The position numbers and the translations under genes are program-made. From JAICLK01 sp963810525 (lineage in GTDB: Bacteria > Patescibacteriota > Saccharimonadia > Saccharimonadales > UBA4665): 64,000 nucleotides of DNA. Below are positions 1 through 8,850 of this stretch, in pieces. The first letter of the stretch is position 1; each line of letters opens with the position of its first letter. Below the pieces are notes generated by a model. It was not told the origin of the DNA. It ran no database searches and saw only the letters and a program-made list of their open reading frames with translations. The stretch is taken from contig CAWENB010000001.1 of the NCBI GenBank assembly GCA_963810525.1, positions 62,001 to 126,000 on the forward strand, written 5' to 3'.

Positions 1-991
1 CAAACGAGCTGCTGGCTGTCGGCGTTGAAGCGGTGCAGACGCTGAAGTTCGTAGTTGATCGCTCGACATAATATTTAAGACCGGCCGCACCAAAACCGAC
101 CGGTGATATGACGACATGGGGTGTATTGCCGAACGAATTGGCGAAATAGATGGTAGCAAGGCAGCCGGCCGTTGGGTTGGTGCCGGTATGCAAGCTGATC
201 GAACCCGCCGTGTCGGATCCGCTGACCGCGGCAGTACCGCCACCGCCGAGCGAGCCGCCGCGGGACGAGCCGGGCACGCCGCCGCCGGTATCGATGTGGT
301 GGGTGATTCCCAAGTCGCCGTTGAGTTGCAGTGAATTGGCGACCAGTACCGGAGCTGTCACAGCGCCATTGAAGCTTCCGCCGCCAGCCACGCTCAGGCT
401 CGTAGCTGTTAGCTGACCCTGAACCGCGGTGTTACCCGCGACGTTCAGGCTTTTGGCCTGCAATTGCCCGAAACTGCTTTGCCCGCTCACGGTTAACCCC
501 ACCAATGCAAGCGTGTTGCCGATCTGTACCGTGCCGGCGACCTGTAGATTGCCGCGCACCAACACGGTTCCCTGGAACACTGTGTTCGACTGGACGTTCA
601 GAATATGCTTAGCGTCACCGATGGTCGTGCCGTTGTTGGCGAGTTGCTCCAATGCCGATGCCGACAGATTCTGTGATGAAATTTTGTTATTTTGCGTCGG
701 CTGCTGGCTGTTGGTCTTGAGAAAAATAAGTACTACTGCGATGATGACAATCACGACAACCAACATGAACAACAGTAAATAGATATTCATGCGTGCAATC
801 AGGTCTTTCGGGCCACGCTTCTTCTTCGGCTTGTCTTTCTTCGAAGGAGCACCGTTTGCACCAGGCACACCACCGGTATCATCAGGCGGCGTGGCAATAT
901 TTGCGTCGGCATCGGTGCCGGCGGTCTCTAGGCTGCCGCCTTCGGTTGAATTATCTGCGTTTGGATCGGCCGGTTTGTTTTTATCTTCCAT
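1..991 (-). CDS. Membrane-anchored beta-helix (bactofilin-like) protein, partial
   Basis: An open frame runs on the minus strand from ATG at 991 to the window edge, so the C-terminus is missing. Residues 1-65 are acidic and Pro/Gly-rich and end in a Lys-rich patch (KKDKPKKKRGPK). A single membrane segment follows at about 69-91, then a linker. From about 130 to 230 there are short hydrophobic repeats (VLVRGNLQVAGTVQIGN, LNVAGNTAVQGQL) of the kind seen in bactofilin-like right-handed beta-helices. A Gly/Ser-rich stretch and a C-terminal domain with two Cys follow. I infer an inside-out anchored polymer or stalk-like surface protein. It diverges from the surface-protein cluster at 1093. The exact family is uncertain. 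Confidence 0.6.
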   Translation of the reverse strand, partial: MEDKNKPADPNADNSTEGGSLETAGTDADANIATPPDDTGGVPGANGAPSKKDKPKKKRGPKDLIARMNIYLLLFMLVVVIVIIAVVLIFLKTNSQQPTQNNKISSQNLSASALEQLANNGTTIGDAKHILNVQSNTVFQGTVLVRGNLQVAGTVQIGNTLALVGLTVSGQSSFGQLQAKSLNVAGNTAVQGQLTATSLSVAGGGSFNGAVTAPVLVANSLQLNGDLGITHHIDTGGGVPGSSRGGSLGGGGTAAVSGSDTAGSISLHTGTNPTAGCLATIYFANSFGNTPHVVISPVGFGAAGLKYYVERSTTNFSVCTASTPTASSSF

Positions 992-1092
992 GAGTGAGAT
1001 TCTCTTGATTCTATAATACTAGAACAGGCGAAAAAGCGTAAACGGATTTGAGTTTTAGCCGCATATGCGGGAAAATAAAGGGCATAAGGTCT

Positions 1093-2013
1093 ATGGTGAG
1101 CATGAAACAAAGAGCGAGGGGATTACGTTCAAGGTTGGCTGCGGTTCGGGGCAGGGCACTTTATACGTTTGTCGCCGTAACACGGAATCGGGCCGTCTGT
1201 CTGTTTGCCATAATCGCGCTTATTGCGTGGGTACCGTCGATCGCTTCGGCTTCATGTATTGCTAGTCAGCAATCTTGTACATCGAACTACGGGGTAAGTC
1301 AAACGCAATTTGGTAGTGGAAGCCAGACAAATACTTGCAGTAGTGGTCCAACGGGGTATTGTGCTTATGCAGGAGTTGGTGATCTTGGTGTCGGCAACAC
1401 CACGAACGGATTAAGTAGCGGTGGCTATCAGGCCCAGGCCGGTTCCGGCCTGACTACTCATCGTGAGCCATATCTTGAAGTTACCGTCAGCGATACACAA
1501 TGTTCAGCAGTCCACCCTTCGACTAGCGGGACTAGCTTTAATGTCGGGAACCTTTCTACGTCCACAACGAGTTATGTGACCGCAAATTTTTCGGTCGAGG
1601 CATACATGGCAAGCGGATATATCGTGCAGACTGTGGGGCAGGCTCCTACTTACACCTCGGGTGGCTCACACACTTTTGCGACGATGAGTAATGGGTCACC
1701 GACGGTGGGGACCGAACAATTCGGCATGAATCTTGTCAGCGACCCGGGCCTAAGTACCGGCTATAATGTGGCTCAGGAGCCTGATTCGACATTCGGCTAT
1801 GGCCTACCGGCACCTTCCAGTGCCAATGGTGGTCTGCGTGGCTATGATACGGCCAATACGTATAGTTATCAAAATGGGGACGAAATTGCCTATTCAAATA
1901 GTAGTTCTGGCATAACTTGTTATTTTCCAACGTATATCTACAATATAAGTTCCACTACACCAGCAGGGCAATATACATTCAATCAGGATATCGTAGCCAC
2001 GGGTACCTTTTAA
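1093..2013 (+). CDS. Secreted surface protein of the PAG-x-Y...F family
   Basis: The predicted protein has 306 residues. A basic N-terminus leads into a signal peptide whose hydrophobic core is about residues 32-48, with cleavage likely after SIASA. The mature part is Ser/Thr/Gly-rich with few charges. Its C-terminus (QFGMNL, a Tyr/Gly/Asp-rich stretch, then PAGQYTFNQDIVATGTF) matches the end of the protein at 7743 and resembles the next four paralogues. I chose ATG 1093; a TTG at 1048 and an ATG at 1102 are in frame. A TATAAT at 1012-1017 could be its -10 box. No enzymatic motif is visible. An Ig-like or WxL-like cell-surface domain is the best guess. Confidence 0.6.
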   Translation: MVSMKQRARGLRSRLAAVRGRALYTFVAVTRNRAVCLFAIIALIAWVPSIASASCIASQQSCTSNYGVSQTQFGSGSQTNTCSSGPTGYCAYAGVGDLGVGNTTNGLSSGGYQAQAGSGLTTHREPYLEVTVSDTQCSAVHPSTSGTSFNVGNLSTSTTSYVTANFSVEAYMASGYIVQTVGQAPTYTSGGSHTFATMSNGSPTVGTEQFGMNLVSDPGLSTGYNVAQEPDSTFGYGLPAPSSANGGLRGYDTANTYSYQNGDEIAYSNSSSGITCYFPTYIYNISSTTPAGQYTFNQDIVATGTF

Positions 2014-2166
2014 TAGTGCATTCCGATTTACATGGCCATACTCGCCAATAGGTCTTTAATCAATCTATCATCTATACTCATACAATCTAAATGCATATAG
2101 CGGTCTTGCCTGATAATGCTTACCGCTGTATCATCGAGATAGCGCATCAAAAGCTGTTTATTGAAC

Positions 2167-3300
2167 ATGCAAACAAAAAAGAACAAATTAACAAAAACCC
2201 GGCGGTTAATATTTATAATCATGTCGTTATTACTTGGGCTTGCTGGAGTGATTTCAGGAACTTCAACAAAAATGGCTTTGGCCGGAACGGCTTCGAACCG
2301 CTCTATACAAATGAGTAGCGCAGATACCGGAACCACTAATGCCACATACAGTATTTCGTTTAACATTTCATCGAATATGAAGAGTTATATCGTAGACTTC
2401 TGCTCTGAAAGTCCACTGCCGGGTGATAATTGTACAGCGCCAGCCGGGCTCGACTTATCAGCGGCAACTCCAGCTGGAGGCAATACTTCAGGGTGGACAA
2501 TTTCCACCGCCGCAGCACAGGTCAAGGCGGACAATGCCATTGGTATGCCGGGAGGAAGTGCGGTGACTCTCGTGCTGAATGGTATCAAAAATCCGAATTC
2601 AGTCGGAACTTTCTATGGACGTATCTACACTTTTAATGATGCAGGTTTCGGTACCTATGCGAGCCCGACGAGCCCCGGCAACTACGTAGATTTCGGGGGG
2701 ATTGCATTGTCTACTGTCTCTTCGGTTGCAGTCAGTGCATTGGTACAGGAGGAAATAACTTTCTGTGTATCGGCAACAAGTATGGGAAACGGATGCTCGG
2801 GGGAAACCTCCCCCACGATAACAATCGGTCACGGCACTCCGCCAATTGTCGATGGCTCACAGGTAGATACGGGTTCGGTTTATATGCAAACCTCAACGAA
2901 TGCACAGAGCGGCGCGCAGGTACGGCTAAAGACTGACGTTGCTTGCGGCGGCCTCAGTTATGATAACGGAGGAACATGTCCAATACCTCCTGCAGGAAAC
3001 ACACCGATCTCATTTAATGCCGGTACGGCTGATTTCGGGTTAAACGTAGCTCCAAGTACGGGGGGCATCGGTTCCGTTACCCCAATATCACCTTACGACC
3101 AAAGTGGTGCCGCTAAGTATGCGTTTGATATGGACCCCAATCTCGGTGTCACCAGTGTTTACGGTAGTGAGATAGCGGACAGCGGAGGGGGTTGCAGCAA
3201 TGTTAATAGCATGCTCACCTTTGCGGCCGCAGCATCAAACACGACGGCTGCAGGAACTTATAACACGGCACTTACCCTGATCGCTACTGGATCTTTTTAA
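2167..3300 (+). CDS. Secreted surface protein, divergent paralogue of the 3533-7729 family
   Basis: The predicted protein has 377 residues. The basic start (MQTKKNKLTKTRR) is followed by a hydrophobic segment and a likely signal-peptidase site after KMALA. The mature protein shares ordered landmarks with the next three genes: NRSIQMSSAD near its start, a VDFC motif, FYGRIYTFND, VALSTVSS, an EEITFCVS motif and a C-terminal AAGTYNTALTLIATGSF. Several Cys pairs suggest disulphides. It lacks the near-identical blocks shared by 3533, 4977 and 6503, so it is an older paralogue. No clear Shine-Dalgarno sequence precedes ATG 2167; an in-frame TTG lies at 2161. Confidence 0.6.
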   Translation: MQTKKNKLTKTRRLIFIIMSLLLGLAGVISGTSTKMALAGTASNRSIQMSSADTGTTNATYSISFNISSNMKSYIVDFCSESPLPGDNCTAPAGLDLSAATPAGGNTSGWTISTAAAQVKADNAIGMPGGSAVTLVLNGIKNPNSVGTFYGRIYTFNDAGFGTYASPTSPGNYVDFGGIALSTVSSVAVSALVQEEITFCVSATSMGNGCSGETSPTITIGHGTPPIVDGSQVDTGSVYMQTSTNAQSGAQVRLKTDVACGGLSYDNGGTCPIPPAGNTPISFNAGTADFGLNVAPSTGGIGSVTPISPYDQSGAAKYAFDMDPNLGVTSVYGSEIADSGGGCSNVNSMLTFAAAASNTTAAGTYNTALTLIATGSF

Positions 3301-3425
3301 TTAGTCAGTCACTATCGCGGTGAGGTATAGCTGTATCTACTCCTATTACTATAAATCATACTAATCTTGCCTAAAAAATTTGTCGATAAGGTGTGGTTTA
3401 AGCTATGTAAAAGTAATTGGATAAA

Positions 3426-3478
3426 TTGTGGGTAATTTGTGTAAAAAAGCTTGCAAAGCTTGGCATAAGCATGATAAT
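3426..3478 (+). promoter_or_regulatory. Promoter region of surface gene 3533
   Basis: A TTGTGGGTAA element (3426-3435) lies about 25 nt before a -35-like TTGCAA (3451-3456), followed after 16 nt by GATAAT (3473-3478). The same arrangement recurs before 4977 and 6503. A strong AAAAGGAG ribosome site precedes ATG 3533. Confidence 0.5.
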
Positions 3479-3532
3479 CTTTAAATCATAAAGTAGTGTG
3501 ACAGAGAGTTTAATAAAAAGGAGTTTTCGGAC

Positions 3533-4759
3533 ATGAAAACAAAGATTCAAAGCCTGCGACGAGCAGTATATTTTGTATTGCCACTTGCACTAGGTTTTAG
3601 TACTCTAAGCGTCTTGGTGCCACAAATAGCCCAAGAAGCTTCGGCCGCGCAAGTAACATCCCGTAGCATTCAGTTGAGTGATGCGGGAGCGAGTGATACG
3701 AGCGTTAAATATAACGTCTCATTTAAAGCCGCCACGACCGGTTCGAATAATGTGCAAGCAATTATTGTTGACTTTTGTGACAACGATCCGTTAGTTCTAG
3801 ACACAACCTGTTCGACACCTGGTGGCTTTACCTTGACCGGTGCACCTACCGTATCTAATCAGGACAGTACGGCCGGCTGTAACCTCTCAACTTTCACTAC
3901 GGTAGCAACCCAGAACTCGAACCGTACGTTTGAGTTATCAGCAGCATCTGCGATTAGTACAACTTCGGGTACGGTATGTACATTCACGATCAATGGTGTT
4001 ACTAACCCCAATACAGCTAACCATTCGTTCTACGCCCGTATTTACACCTATGACACAACTGCTCACGCTAATAGCTATGCAGCCGGTGGTACGGCTGGCG
4101 TCGTTGACTCCGGTGGTGTGGCTCTTTCGACCAGCAGTACGATTTCACTACAGGCGAACGTCGAAGAAGAACTAACTTTCTGTGTCTCCGGAGATGCAAT
4201 TGATGACTCCAGCGGCGCCTGCACCACAACTGGCGGTCTAACCACTCCAAGTCTACAGCTTGGACACACGGTCGGTTCAACTAAAGTTTTGGACTCGACT
4301 GCCGTAGACACGGCTAATGCCTACACTGAGCTTTCAACTAATGCACTATCCGGCGTAGTCGTCGATATGAAAGAACTCGCCAATACCTGCACCGGCTTAA
4401 GCCGCGATAGCGGCGCCACCTGCCCAATTGAAGGAGTTGCCAACGGTACCATATCTGCTGGCGAGAATAACTCAAACCCAGGCGGAGCCTTCGCAATGTG
4501 TGTCAACAAGGGAGCGAACACTACTGTCGTCGCCACCTACAAAGATACGACAAACAACTGCCCGACCGGAGGCTTCAACGCCACGAGCGAATACGGCATG
4601 GGCACAACGACTTCAACCTACGGCGACCAGATACTTTCGACAGCTAGTGCCGTCAAGGAAGAGCAAAACACTTGTGTCTTCGCTGCCACAGCTGCACCGG
4701 TTACCCCGGCTGGTACCTACTCAGGAAGTGAATCACTGATTGCAACGGGCACCTTCTAA
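3533..4759 (+). CDS. Secreted surface protein, mosaic paralogue A
   Basis: The predicted protein has 408 residues. The signal peptide spans about 1-38 (hydrophobic LPLALGFSTLSVLVP, cleavage near EASAA). The mature protein is Thr/Ser/Gly-rich and acidic, with about a dozen Cys in likely disulphide pairs (VDFCDNDP, NTCTG, GATCPIEG). It ends in PAGTYSGSESLIATGTF. AAAAGGAG lies about 10 nt before the ATG. From 4026 to the end and through the terminator it is identical by eye to gene B. No transmembrane anchor or sortase motif is visible, so attachment may need a partner such as the DUF916-like protein at 10101. Function unknown; an adhesin or surface-coat subunit is plausible. Confidence 0.7.
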   Translation: MKTKIQSLRRAVYFVLPLALGFSTLSVLVPQIAQEASAAQVTSRSIQLSDAGASDTSVKYNVSFKAATTGSNNVQAIIVDFCDNDPLVLDTTCSTPGGFTLTGAPTVSNQDSTAGCNLSTFTTVATQNSNRTFELSAASAISTTSGTVCTFTINGVTNPNTANHSFYARIYTYDTTAHANSYAAGGTAGVVDSGGVALSTSSTISLQANVEEELTFCVSGDAIDDSSGACTTTGGLTTPSLQLGHTVGSTKVLDSTAVDTANAYTELSTNALSGVVVDMKELANTCTGLSRDSGATCPIEGVANGTISAGENNSNPGGAFAMCVNKGANTTVVATYKDTTNNCPTGGFNATSEYGMGTTTSTYGDQILSTASAVKEEQNTCVFAATAAPVTPAGTYSGSESLIATGTF

Positions 4760-4828
4760 GAAAACTAAACAAAAATAACACAAAATGACCTTGCAGTATC
4801 GTACCTGCAAGGTCATTTTAAATCTGTA
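4026..4828 (+). repeat. 803-bp direct repeat, first copy (second at 5470-6272)
   Basis: Bases 4026-4828 match 5470-6272 without a difference I could find. The repeat covers the C-terminal two thirds of paralogues A and B, the stop codon and the terminator hairpin, ending where the intergenic sequences diverge. The sharp ends inside a coding region indicate recent gene conversion or tandem duplication. Confidence 0.85.
4782..4819 (+). terminator. Intrinsic terminator of paralogue A
   Basis: A 15-bp perfect inverted repeat (AAAATGACCTTGCAG at 4782-4796, its complement at 4805-4819) with an 8-nt loop ends in TTTT. It sits 22 nt after the stop codon. Confidence 0.85.
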
Positions 4829-4854
4829 GGTATGTGCCTAACGCATGCAAAACC

Positions 4855-4907
4855 TGTGGAAAAGTTATGGAAAAGTAGCTTGCGTGCATAGCATTAGCGT
4901 GATAATC
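4855..4907 (+). promoter_or_regulatory. Promoter region of surface gene 4977
   Basis: TGTGGAAAA at 4855-4863, TTGCGT at 4881-4886 and GATAAT at 4902-4907. The 19-mer TGCATAGCATTAGCGTGAT (4886-4904) is repeated exactly at 6392-6410 before paralogue C. AAAAAGGAG precedes ATG 4977. Confidence 0.5.
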
Positions 4908-4976
4908 TTAACGCTATACAGATGTGTAAGCGTAATTGAAAAATAAAAATTGAAAAATAAAAAGGAGTTTTCAAAA

Positions 4977-6203
4977 ATGAAAACAAGAATTCAACGCATG
5001 CGTCGAGCGGTCTATGCTGTTTTGGCGTTAGCACTGAGCTTTAGTGCTTTAGGTATAGGATTGCCAGGATTGATCCAAGAAGCTTCGGCAGCACAGATAA
5101 CTTCTCGCAGTATTCAGATGAGTGACGCCGAACAGGGCGACACGGGCGTTAAATACAACGTATCATTTCAAGTTGCCACGACCGGATCGACCAACGTACA
5201 GGGCATCATTGTTGATTTCTGTGATAATGATCCACTCGTACTTGATTCGACCTGTACGGCTCCAACCGGCTTTACCTTGACCGGTGCGCCTACCATCTCC
5301 AATCAAGATAGTACCGCCGGGTGTAACCTTTCGACCTTCACTTCGGTAGCAACCCTAAACTCGAACAGAACATTTGAGGTAACGGCTGCATCTGCAATCA
5401 ACACCACAGCTGGTACAACCTGTTCGTTTACCATAAATGGCGTTACTAACCCTACAACTTCGAATCACACGTTCTACGCCCGTATTTACACCTATGACAC
5501 AACTGCTCACGCTAATAGCTATGCAGCCGGTGGTACGGCTGGCGTCGTTGACTCCGGTGGTGTGGCTCTTTCGACCAGCAGTACGATTTCACTACAGGCG
5601 AACGTCGAAGAAGAACTAACTTTCTGTGTCTCCGGAGATGCAATTGATGACTCCAGCGGCGCCTGCACCACAACTGGCGGTCTAACCACTCCAAGTCTAC
5701 AGCTTGGACACACGGTCGGTTCAACTAAAGTTTTGGACTCGACTGCCGTAGACACGGCTAATGCCTACACTGAGCTTTCAACTAATGCACTATCCGGCGT
5801 AGTCGTCGATATGAAAGAACTCGCCAATACCTGCACCGGCTTAAGCCGCGATAGCGGCGCCACCTGCCCAATTGAAGGAGTTGCCAACGGTACCATATCT
5901 GCTGGCGAGAATAACTCAAACCCAGGCGGAGCCTTCGCAATGTGTGTCAACAAGGGAGCGAACACTACTGTCGTCGCCACCTACAAAGATACGACAAACA
6001 ACTGCCCGACCGGAGGCTTCAACGCCACGAGCGAATACGGCATGGGCACAACGACTTCAACCTACGGCGACCAGATACTTTCGACAGCTAGTGCCGTCAA
6101 GGAAGAGCAAAACACTTGTGTCTTCGCTGCCACAGCTGCACCGGTTACCCCGGCTGGTACCTACTCAGGAAGTGAATCACTGATTGCAACGGGCACCTTC
6201 TAA
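4977..6203 (+). CDS. Secreted surface protein, mosaic paralogue B
   Basis: The predicted protein has 408 residues, the same length as its neighbours. A signal peptide (MKTRIQRMRRAVYAVLALAL, cleavage near EASAA) is followed by the family landmarks RSIQMSDAE, VDFCDNDP, FYARIYTYDT, EEELTFCVS and a C-terminal PAGTYSGSESLIATGTF. It is a mosaic: bases 5166-5588 are identical to paralogue C, and 5470 onward is identical to paralogue A, with both blocks overlapping at 5470-5588. ATG 4977 is chosen because AAAAAGGAG lies just upstream and because it gives the family start MKTR. Its own variable part is therefore mainly the first 60 residues. It is presumably cell-surface; no catalytic motif is visible. 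Confidence 0.7.
   Translation: MKTRIQRMRRAVYAVLALALSFSALGIGLPGLIQEASAAQITSRSIQMSDAEQGDTGVKYNVSFQVATTGSTNVQGIIVDFCDNDPLVLDSTCTAPTGFTLTGAPTISNQDSTAGCNLSTFTSVATLNSNRTFEVTAASAINTTAGTTCSFTINGVTNPTTSNHTFYARIYTYDTTAHANSYAAGGTAGVVDSGGVALSTSSTISLQANVEEELTFCVSGDAIDDSSGACTTTGGLTTPSLQLGHTVGSTKVLDSTAVDTANAYTELSTNALSGVVVDMKELANTCTGLSRDSGATCPIEGVANGTISAGENNSNPGGAFAMCVNKGANTTVVATYKDTTNNCPTGGFNATSEYGMGTTTSTYGDQILSTASAVKEEQNTCVFAATAAPVTPAGTYSGSESLIATGTF
5166..5588 (+). repeat. 423-bp direct repeat, first copy (second at 6692-7114)
   Basis: Bases 5166-5588 match 6692-7114 with no difference seen, and the flanks differ immediately on both sides. The block lies in the N-terminal half of paralogues B and C and overlaps the A/B repeat, so B combines C-like and A-like parts. 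Confidence 0.85.
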
Positions 6204-6225
6204 GAAAACTAAACAAAAATAACAC

Positions 6226-6263
6226 AAAATGACCTTGCAGTATCGTACCTGCAAGGTCATTTT
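6226..6263 (+). terminator. Intrinsic terminator of paralogue B
   Basis: Same 15-bp hairpin as at 4782-4819, carried in the duplicated 803-bp block. Confidence 0.85.
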
Positions 6264-6361
6264 AAATCTGTATCTGCTCAAGTTAATAACAAGAGGCATT
6301 CAATCGGCAATCAATAACTTCTAATGATATCTGCGATATTTGTCACAATCCTTTATATATT

Positions 6362-6413
6362 TGTGGATAAATCATTGAAAAATCTATTGCATGCATAGCA
6401 TTAGCGTGATATC
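6362..6413 (+). promoter_or_regulatory. Promoter region of surface gene 6503, with exact DnaA-box 9-mer
   Basis: TGTGGATAA (6362-6370) is the complement of the consensus DnaA box TTATCCACA. It lies 25 nt before TTGCAT (6387-6392), which is followed by GATATC (6408-6413). AAGGAG precedes ATG 6503. Confidence 0.45.
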
Positions 6414-6502
6414 TTAAACTCACCAGTATAAAAATAAAATTAAACACATTAGCGTTATCGATAGTCAGTAGAAGTATCGAAATAAGGAGGCTAATTAACA
6501 AA

Positions 6503-7729
6503 ATGAAAACAAGACTTCAAACATTGCGTCGTGCAGTCTATGCTGTATTGACGCTAGCACTGGCCTTCAGCGCTTTAAGTACGGGAGTACCTCAGCTGAT
6601 CCAAGAAGCAGCGGCAGCGCAGATTACCAACCGAAGCATTCAGATGAGTAGTGCCGAACAAGGAGACACGAATGTTAAGTATAATGTGTCCTTTCAAGTT
6701 GCCACGACCGGATCGACCAACGTACAGGGCATCATTGTTGATTTCTGTGATAATGATCCACTCGTACTTGATTCGACCTGTACGGCTCCAACCGGCTTTA
6801 CCTTGACCGGTGCGCCTACCATCTCCAATCAAGATAGTACCGCCGGGTGTAACCTTTCGACCTTCACTTCGGTAGCAACCCTAAACTCGAACAGAACATT
6901 TGAGGTAACGGCTGCATCTGCAATCAACACCACAGCTGGTACAACCTGTTCGTTTACCATAAATGGCGTTACTAACCCTACAACTTCGAATCACACGTTC
7001 TACGCCCGTATTTACACCTATGACACAACTGCTCACGCTAATAGCTATGCAGCCGGTGGTACGGCTGGCGTCGTTGACTCCGGTGGTGTGGCTCTTTCGA
7101 CCAGCAGTACGATTAATTTACAGGCAAACGTTCAGGAAGAAATTACTTTCTGTGTCTCCGGAAATGCAATTGATGACTCGGGCGGGGAGTGCACCACTTC
7201 TGGTGGCCTAACCACTCCTGCTCTGACACTTGGACACACGACCGGTTCAGCCAAAGTATTAGATAATACTGCCGTAGACACGGCTAATGCCTACACAGAG
7301 CTTTCAACCAATGCACTTTCCGGCGTCGTTGTAAATATGAAAGAACTCGCCAATACCTGCACCGGCTTAAGCCGCGATAGCGGCGCCACCTGCCCAATTG
7401 AAGGAGTTGCCAACGGTACCATATCTGCTGGCGAGAATAACTCAAACCCAGGCGGAGCCTTCGCGATGTGTGTCAGTGCTGGCGCTAACACTACTGTCGC
7501 TGCGACATACAAAGACACGACAAACAGCTGTCCGACCGGAGGCTTCAACGCCACGAGCGAATACGGCATGGGCACAACGACTTCAACCTACGGCGACCAG
7601 ATATTTTCGACAGCTGGTGCCGTCAAGGAAGAAAAGAACGCCTGTGTGTTCGCCGCAACAGCCGCACCGGTGACCCCGGCAGGTATTTACACGGGCAGTG
7701 AATCACTGATTGCGACAGGTACCTACTAA
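6503..7729 (+). CDS. Secreted surface protein, mosaic paralogue C
   Basis: The predicted protein has 408 residues. The signal peptide is MKTRLQTLRRAVYAVLTLAL with cleavage near EAAAA. The mature protein has the family landmarks, and its C-terminus ends in IATGTY rather than IATGTF. It shares the block 6692-7114 with B. Further on it alternates between identical patches (for example about 7339-7464 against 5813-5938) and patches with silent and missense changes, as expected from repeated short-tract gene conversion. An AAGGAGG ribosome site precedes ATG 6503. No terminator follows; the next gene starts 13 nt after the stop, so the two are probably co-transcribed. Confidence 0.7.
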   Translation: MKTRLQTLRRAVYAVLTLALAFSALSTGVPQLIQEAAAAQITNRSIQMSSAEQGDTNVKYNVSFQVATTGSTNVQGIIVDFCDNDPLVLDSTCTAPTGFTLTGAPTISNQDSTAGCNLSTFTSVATLNSNRTFEVTAASAINTTAGTTCSFTINGVTNPTTSNHTFYARIYTYDTTAHANSYAAGGTAGVVDSGGVALSTSSTINLQANVQEEITFCVSGNAIDDSGGECTTSGGLTTPALTLGHTTGSAKVLDNTAVDTANAYTELSTNALSGVVVNMKELANTCTGLSRDSGATCPIEGVANGTISAGENNSNPGGAFAMCVSAGANTTVAATYKDTTNSCPTGGFNATSEYGMGTTTSTYGDQIFSTAGAVKEEKNACVFAATAAPVTPAGIYTGSESLIATGTY

Positions 7730-7742
7730 GAAGTTTACATGG

Positions 7743-8807
7743 ATGAGGCGAACATCAAATAAATTTGTAACAACTTTCGTCTTACTTGTGCTCGTAATGG
7801 TCTCGCTCCTGAATGGGGCGGGATCATTTTTTGGAGCAAAAGTTTCCGCGGCCTATCTTGGAGCCCGCTCGCTGGAATTAAGCGACAGCAAAGCCGGTGC
7901 TTCAGGTGTGACATATAATGTTAAGTTCGCCACGTCGACAGCCGGGAGCATTGGATCGGTGCAGATAGAGTTTTGTTCAAATAGTACCTTTATTACCGAT
8001 TCCTGTACGGCGCCGGTAGGACTTGATGCTTCGGCTGCAACGATTGCAAGTCAATCAGGCCTCACGGGGTTTACGATTTCTAACGCTTCAACAGCAAACA
8101 ATTTAATCTTAACTCGGACCGCAGCTGTCGCGGGTTTGGTAACGGCTAATTTTACACTTAAGAATATAACGAACCCATCAAGTAATGGATCTTACTATGG
8201 TCGATTTGTGACATACCAAACCGTGGATGCGAGCGGACCTCCAACGGATCATGGTGGAGTTGCCTTTGCAATTAACCCGGCTGTAAGCGTGAACCTTACT
8301 GTACCGCCATATTTACTATTTTGTGTTGGCGTTGCGATAACTGGAACAGACTGTAGCACGGCAAGCGGTGATTTTATCGATATGGGCGATTTTAGTACTT
8401 CTGCGACAAGCAGTGGCCAGTCGCAAATGGTGGTCGCTACGAACGGTAAGAGCGGCTATGGCATAACCGTCAGTGGGACAACCATGCTGTCCGGTACGAA
8501 TTCCATTCCTGCGATGCAAGTATCAGCACCGTCTACGGTCGGTGTCAGCCAGTTTGGTATAAATTTGCGTGCTAATACTAAACCGGCAGTGGGCAGCAAT
8601 CCGAGTGGGCCCGGCCAAGGTTCGCCGGAATTTAATTATAATCAGCCGAATCAATACCACTATAATGATGGAGATGTGATAGCAGCGGCAACTTCGCCGG
8701 AAGATCTTCGCAAATATACGGTGAGCTATATTGTGAACGTGGGCAGCACGCAGCCAGTAGGCATTTATTCGAGCACTTACACGTACATAGCGTTGGCAAA
8801 TTTCTAG
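7743..8807 (+). CDS. Secreted surface protein, divergent member of the family
   Basis: The predicted protein has 354 residues. The signal sequence is MRRTSNKFVTT followed by a hydrophobic stretch, with cleavage near KVSAA. Landmarks are ARSLELSDSKAG near the mature start, an EFCSNSTF motif, YYGRFVTYQT, and a C-terminal domain (SQFGINL, a Tyr/Asn/Gln-rich stretch, YHYNDGDVIA, then PVGIYSSTYTYIALANF). The C-terminal part is most like the protein at 1093. I chose ATG 7743, since the longer in-frame reading would begin at TTG 7710 inside paralogue C. The gene ends 43 nt before an IS insertion, which now separates it from the DUF916-like gene at 10101. Confidence 0.6.
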   Translation: MRRTSNKFVTTFVLLVLVMVSLLNGAGSFFGAKVSAAYLGARSLELSDSKAGASGVTYNVKFATSTAGSIGSVQIEFCSNSTFITDSCTAPVGLDASAATIASQSGLTGFTISNASTANNLILTRTAAVAGLVTANFTLKNITNPSSNGSYYGRFVTYQTVDASGPPTDHGGVAFAINPAVSVNLTVPPYLLFCVGVAITGTDCSTASGDFIDMGDFSTSATSSGQSQMVVATNGKSGYGITVSGTTMLSGTNSIPAMQVSAPSTVGVSQFGINLRANTKPAVGSNPSGPGQGSPEFNYNQPNQYHYNDGDVIAAATSPEDLRKYTVSYIVNVGSTQPVGIYSSTYTYIALANF

Positions 8808-8850
8808 AAAGTCTCATTGATTGATAGTAATCGAGAGAATTAAAAATACG

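Noticed and set aside
6300..6500. A replication origin near the DnaA-box 9-mer
   Set aside because: Only one exact box is present, with no box cluster, no dnaA or dnaN gene and no clear unwinding element.
3533..7729. Reading the long direct repeats as a transposon or CRISPR-like array
   Set aside because: The repeats are coding, lie within homologous genes, have no terminal repeats or target duplications, and no short regularly spaced repeats exist in the window.
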